Notes under the pieces: generated by a model
Told to the model about the DNA's origin: nothing
Seen by the model: only the letters and a program-made list of their open reading frames with translations
Database searches by the model: none
Shown: piece after piece, positions 61,801 to 64,000 of the stretch
Position numbering within the stretch: position 1 is the stretch's first letter
How the letters are laid out: every line of letters starts with the position of its first letter
From: Stentor coeruleus
Taxonomy: Eukaryota; Ciliophora; Heterotrichea; Heterotrichida; Stentoridae
DNA length: 64,000 nucleotides
Reading direction: 5' to 3'
Assembly (NCBI GenBank): GCA_001970955.1
Contig: MPUH01000297.1
Coordinates: 1 to 64,000 of the forward strand
Program-made: the position numbers and the translations under genes

Positions 61801-64000
61801 TCTTTGCAACTAAGCCTTGATGATATTTTCATATTCCTCCGTTTAGCAAAAGATTGGGAAGAGCTCCCAAAACCAGTATTCCCAAGGAGCTACTATCTAT
61901 TATTAACTCAATGCGATCATCTAGCAATTGTAGTCATTGATCGTAATGAACGATCTTTTGCCAACCTTGCATCTGTTTATGTAAGAAAAGCTGAAGTCAA
62001 ATATATACAAAATGAAACTGAAGATAATGTTTATATAAAAACCATGCTAGGCGTAAACTATTATAACAAAAACATCTCAGAGTGGGAGCCAGGCCTGGAA
62101 AAATCGCACTTCGCCGTAGATTTAGAAATGAACAGTAATGATATAAAGGTTAAAGTTAGAGCAAAAAATAGCATAAAACTAAATGTTTCATTACCCTTAC
62201 TGAAAATTGTCGCTGTTATTCTAGAAAAGTTCTTAAACAAATGGAAAAAAAAAGATTATGTTGCTGAAGAGGAAGAGACTGAACAGGAAATAGAATATAT
62301 TATCGAAAATAATATAGACATCGATGTGTATGTTTGGTTTATTATTGGTGAGCAAAACGAGAAATGGTCGGTGCCACAAAGGTCAGAACGGAGGTTTACT
62401 GAAGCTTTTGTTAATAAACTCCGCACTTTAAATCATAAAAATGTTAAATGGACCCGACTTATGGGTTTGCAAAAGCCCCAGACAAAGCTATCCTATGAGT
62501 TTGTTGGTGATGAGAGGGTTTTTGAACTATTTATCAAAGAAGATTATATAAAAGTTATCAAACTTGATGTGCTTGGATGGGAATTCCCTTGCTGTGTGAG
62601 GAATTTCAGTCAAGGTAACAAAAGAATTATTAGAATAGAAACTGCAGTTTTTGTAGCGAATAATTATGAAAATCCTCCAATATTTAAATCTTTAGAAACA
62701 GAAATGCTTAAAGACCTTAAAAGTTTGTTTATTCCTATATCTTCTGGAACTATAAATATTAGTGAGAATAGAATTGCTGCTGTTGAAGGAGGAAAGCTAA
62801 TAGTTGAGCATAATGATTATATTGTTAATGATGGGGAAATTGTTAATATTATTGAATTAAGACCATGCTTTGTGGTGAAAAATTTGCTAATACATGATGT
62901 GAGCATAATACAGGGTAGTAGTATTGTACAAACCATACTACCTGGGGAAACAGCTTTTTGTAAATTTGAACCAAAATATCCTCATGCTATTAGAATTGAG
63001 GGACAAGAAGTTATAACTTCAGAACCTGTAATACTTTTCCCTAATGATAATCCTATTAAGCATAAAGTTGCTTTCTTAGAAAATAAAAAGTCTTCAATAA
63101 TAGTTTCTGTTGAAAAAGGTCAAAAAACTGAATACCCAGGATTTTTGCAATCCAGTATGCATAAGATTAAGAAAAATTTAGATCACCACAGTTGGGTCTT
63201 CAAAATATACACCAAGTTTATTTTCAAAAACCACTCACAAATAGGGTTAAACATTTCTGGTATAGAAGTTAGGAAAGGATCTCAAATTTATTACTCAGGA
63301 AAAAAGATAAAAATCCGCTGCTGGGCTTTAGAAGGAGATTCAGATAAAAGTGATGGATTTAATATTAATACAGTTGGTCTTGCGGGAACTGCAAAAATAA
63401 CAAGAAATCAAGGGCAAATTCCTAAGCATAATATACTAGGGATAAATATTACTCAACCACCTGGATATTTGTCTCACACAAAAATTGTAACTTTTGTTCC
63501 AAGATTTGTCCTTTGGAATTACTTAAAACTTCCCCTTTGCGTGCAGCAGTTTTCATCAGATGAAACAACTGTATATACACTTCCAACAAATGTTGTATCT
63601 TCCTCTCCAAATTATCTTTTTTTTGACCTAGATAACTATGAGATATCTAAAAATATTCGGATTTCTACCAATTCCTCTGCTTGGTCTTCTTATTTTTCTA
63701 TAGAAAATTTAGATGATTTCCAAGTCTCATTCCCAAGTTCAGTCGGAGAAAATGAAGACACAGCAAATTATTATGATCAGGAATGGTACCTGCCATCAGA
63801 AACTAATAATTTTTACCGTTTTGTCAGGGTTTTAATCACAACTTCAGATGAATCCACAATTCAAATAGTGTTTCTAGACCCTAAAGATCCTGATTTCAGG
63901 ATAATAAACAAAACAAACGAAATTATAAAAGTTAAACAAAGCGGTATTGGGAAAAGTTCCATAGAAATAGGTCCTTATAAAAGTATTGAATGGGCTTGGG
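58750..64000 (+). CDS. VPS13: VPS13-family bridge-type lipid-transfer protein (5' part, runs off window)
   Basis: An open frame of 1750 codons without a stop or intron from the ATG at 58750 to the window edge. The N-terminal chorein domain is clear: VSLFSGKIHLENLRPKKEIF, FDLKFAKLGKVDVKIPWGSL, and VYIRYEDHL. A long extended region of beta-rich repeats follows, with a Lys/Glu-rich coiled insertion at about 330-450. From about residue 1570 the SHR-BD (VAB-type adaptor) region begins: VTFVPRFVLWNYLKLPLCV and SAWSSYFSIENL. VPS13 proteins move lipids between membranes at contact sites. The ATG chosen is the first in frame after the duplicated segment. Confidence 0.93.
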   Translation, partial: MNRAISKILNKYLGDYIEKFNSDNLDVSLFSGKIHLENLRPKKEIFQLLGIPFDLKFAKLGKVDVKIPWGSLLSKPFIIDISEIFIYVTPTNPNTWSETSIKENLIKYKQICLDRFETMQEAEIEVNIPEFLKKWIGKIMENIQLTIKNVYIRYEDHLTSEFGFAFGVFFDEISLKSCDSSWENMHENNEKTFYKAAKISDFCIFCDHSVEGTKFQDNYTEDLETSFCEFASHDISGQVAHNYILVPFSLQAQITVSKTFSKDYPLLAADFSSESLNLNLHTDQVQASFQLLELIKLFLAFSGGIDKKVNEKVFSPEEKVLYETHYTEYRKAVKAEKKKRIEKYKKILSNMETEIKLDDIEKIREEVICYMNKEKLVNEKIKEIDKMRKKQKRIGIKGLFKGLKKMQYDEKMQRETEELTYAEEQLKDLLNKEKIKPEVEKKREKRIEDDNWLKVFISLSLKEFYVVLYHEERPMILTQFENLKFALGLKRSVFVDIQLHSIKIKDFVMKNSNFPYLFDLEHLALYLEEDPLSLEISCRDIYIFCLTETILKVSQTIKETVEKEVDISIYSYKVREMYGEYVKEGQDFVKTLFQPGDPKAISLKINCKAPVLIFPSEYATGSGFLIIDLGRTTCETTSLHENVQEFHFTLTDFSISIVWSCSSIKNWSSGLKDDLLAPFSITATMKQALRPLFPKIDLLVALSSIIISINPISLNFLHSLGQILSKLLPKIMVVQAATLKINEDILVRINSTMNIEIIPISIEAILDSIVIRINDINKKLCEAGVRDIQAKLQVKSNTDLDLEAGVTEFYIADKQPYSEFPEVFSDPIPGDFQIYLTVKVLSITKFTDVGIKVDRIKITLFSDFVLALIKFLVVNFDAIKLPKFSFHVAGGESSYAIENKEQLRLSIGCQYVEIFIPEKENPSAILFDFSVSLEYHKSIFSRTIFSTKALPLSTQVLLTTEDLTLQAKSFQGRFINTLKNTWSQLLFPMRVLFQLTAKQTESDILQHMDSYLDVETCSLQLSLDDIFIFLRLAKDWEELPKPVFPRSYYLLLTQCDHLAIVVIDRNERSFANLASVYVRKAEVKYIQNETEDNVYIKTMLGVNYYNKNISEWEPGLEKSHFAVDLEMNSNDIKVKVRAKNSIKLNVSLPLLKIVAVILEKFLNKWKKKDYVAEEEETEQEIEYIIENNIDIDVYVWFIIGEQNEKWSVPQRSERRFTEAFVNKLRTLNHKNVKWTRLMGLQKPQTKLSYEFVGDERVFELFIKEDYIKVIKLDVLGWEFPCCVRNFSQGNKRIIRIETAVFVANNYENPPIFKSLETEMLKDLKSLFIPISSGTINISENRIAAVEGGKLIVEHNDYIVNDGEIVNIIELRPCFVVKNLLIHDVSIIQGSSIVQTILPGETAFCKFEPKYPHAIRIEGQEVITSEPVILFPNDNPIKHKVAFLENKKSSIIVSVEKGQKTEYPGFLQSSMHKIKKNLDHHSWVFKIYTKFIFKNHSQIGLNISGIEVRKGSQIYYSGKKIKIRCWALEGDSDKSDGFNINTVGLAGTAKITRNQGQIPKHNILGINITQPPGYLSHTKIVTFVPRFVLWNYLKLPLCVQQFSSDETTVYTLPTNVVSSSPNYLFFDLDNYEISKNIRISTNSSAWSSYFSIENLDDFQVSFPSSVGENEDTANYYDQEWYLPSETNNFYRFVRVLITTSDESTIQIVFLDPKDPDFRIINKTNEIIKVKQSGIGKSSIEIGPYKSIEWAW

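Noticed and set aside
1-64000. CRISPR arrays, rRNA genes, telomeric repeats, retroviral or Polinton-like elements
   Set aside because: None was seen on either strand.

Overview
This 64 kb window looks like macronuclear DNA of a heterotrich ciliate, most probably Stentor (S. coeruleus-like). The reasons are AT-rich, gene-dense DNA with very short intergenic gaps, and twelve introns of only 15 nt (eleven) or 16 nt (one), all GT...TAG with an A six bases from the 3' end. The genetic code is standard: TAA, TAG and TGA all end genes here, unlike the Tetrahymena/Paramecium or Blepharisma codes. Many genes belong to cilia and the cortical cytoskeleton.

Layout. 0.8-12.4 kb: a spinster-like MFS transporter, an SNF1/AMPK-like kinase (interrupted by a scaffold join at an N), DNAJC8, a SHIPPO/ODF3-like PG-repeat protein, a RING-CH membrane E3 ligase and several lineage-specific proteins. 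13-25 kb: ribosomal protein S9, a decayed transposon with inverted repeats, a kinesin-3 ending in a CaaX-like box, a TTLL tubulin-modifying ligase, a nearly touching divergent pair (Yip1-family protein / Pam18), and an Oxa1/YidC insertase. 25-35 kb: an MFS transporter, a coiled-coil protein, a ULK-like kinase, a gene relic, and a PP2C-type phosphatase. 36.8-42.6 kb: AP-4 epsilon adaptin with a GFS-repeat tail, a coiled-coil protein, tRNA-Cys(GCA) and a LITAF-like zinc protein. 43.8-55.5 kb: an EF-hand protein, a PAP2-like membrane protein that seems to have lost its catalytic residues, two ARM-repeat proteins (importin-alpha-like and CFAP69-like), and a mitochondrial CoA-type carrier. 56.6-64 kb: RPA1 and the first 1750 codons of a VPS13 lipid-transfer protein, which runs off the window.

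Themes. Cilium/microtubule genes (SHIPPO, kinesin-3, TTLL, CFAP69), membrane traffic (AP-4, Yip1, VPS13, LITAF-like) and mitochondrial import/insertion (Pam18, Oxa1, SLC25 carrier) are interleaved on both strands with no obvious operons, though three same-strand pairs lie only 12-15 nt apart.

The least expected content is between genes: at least three decayed transposases of the Merlin/IS1595 (ISXO2-like) DDE type, at about 6.7, 14.5-15.4 and 36.0-36.7 kb. One lies inside a 39-bp terminal inverted repeat pair that ends 48 bp before the kinesin start codon. All family calls were made by reading the sequence without database searches.
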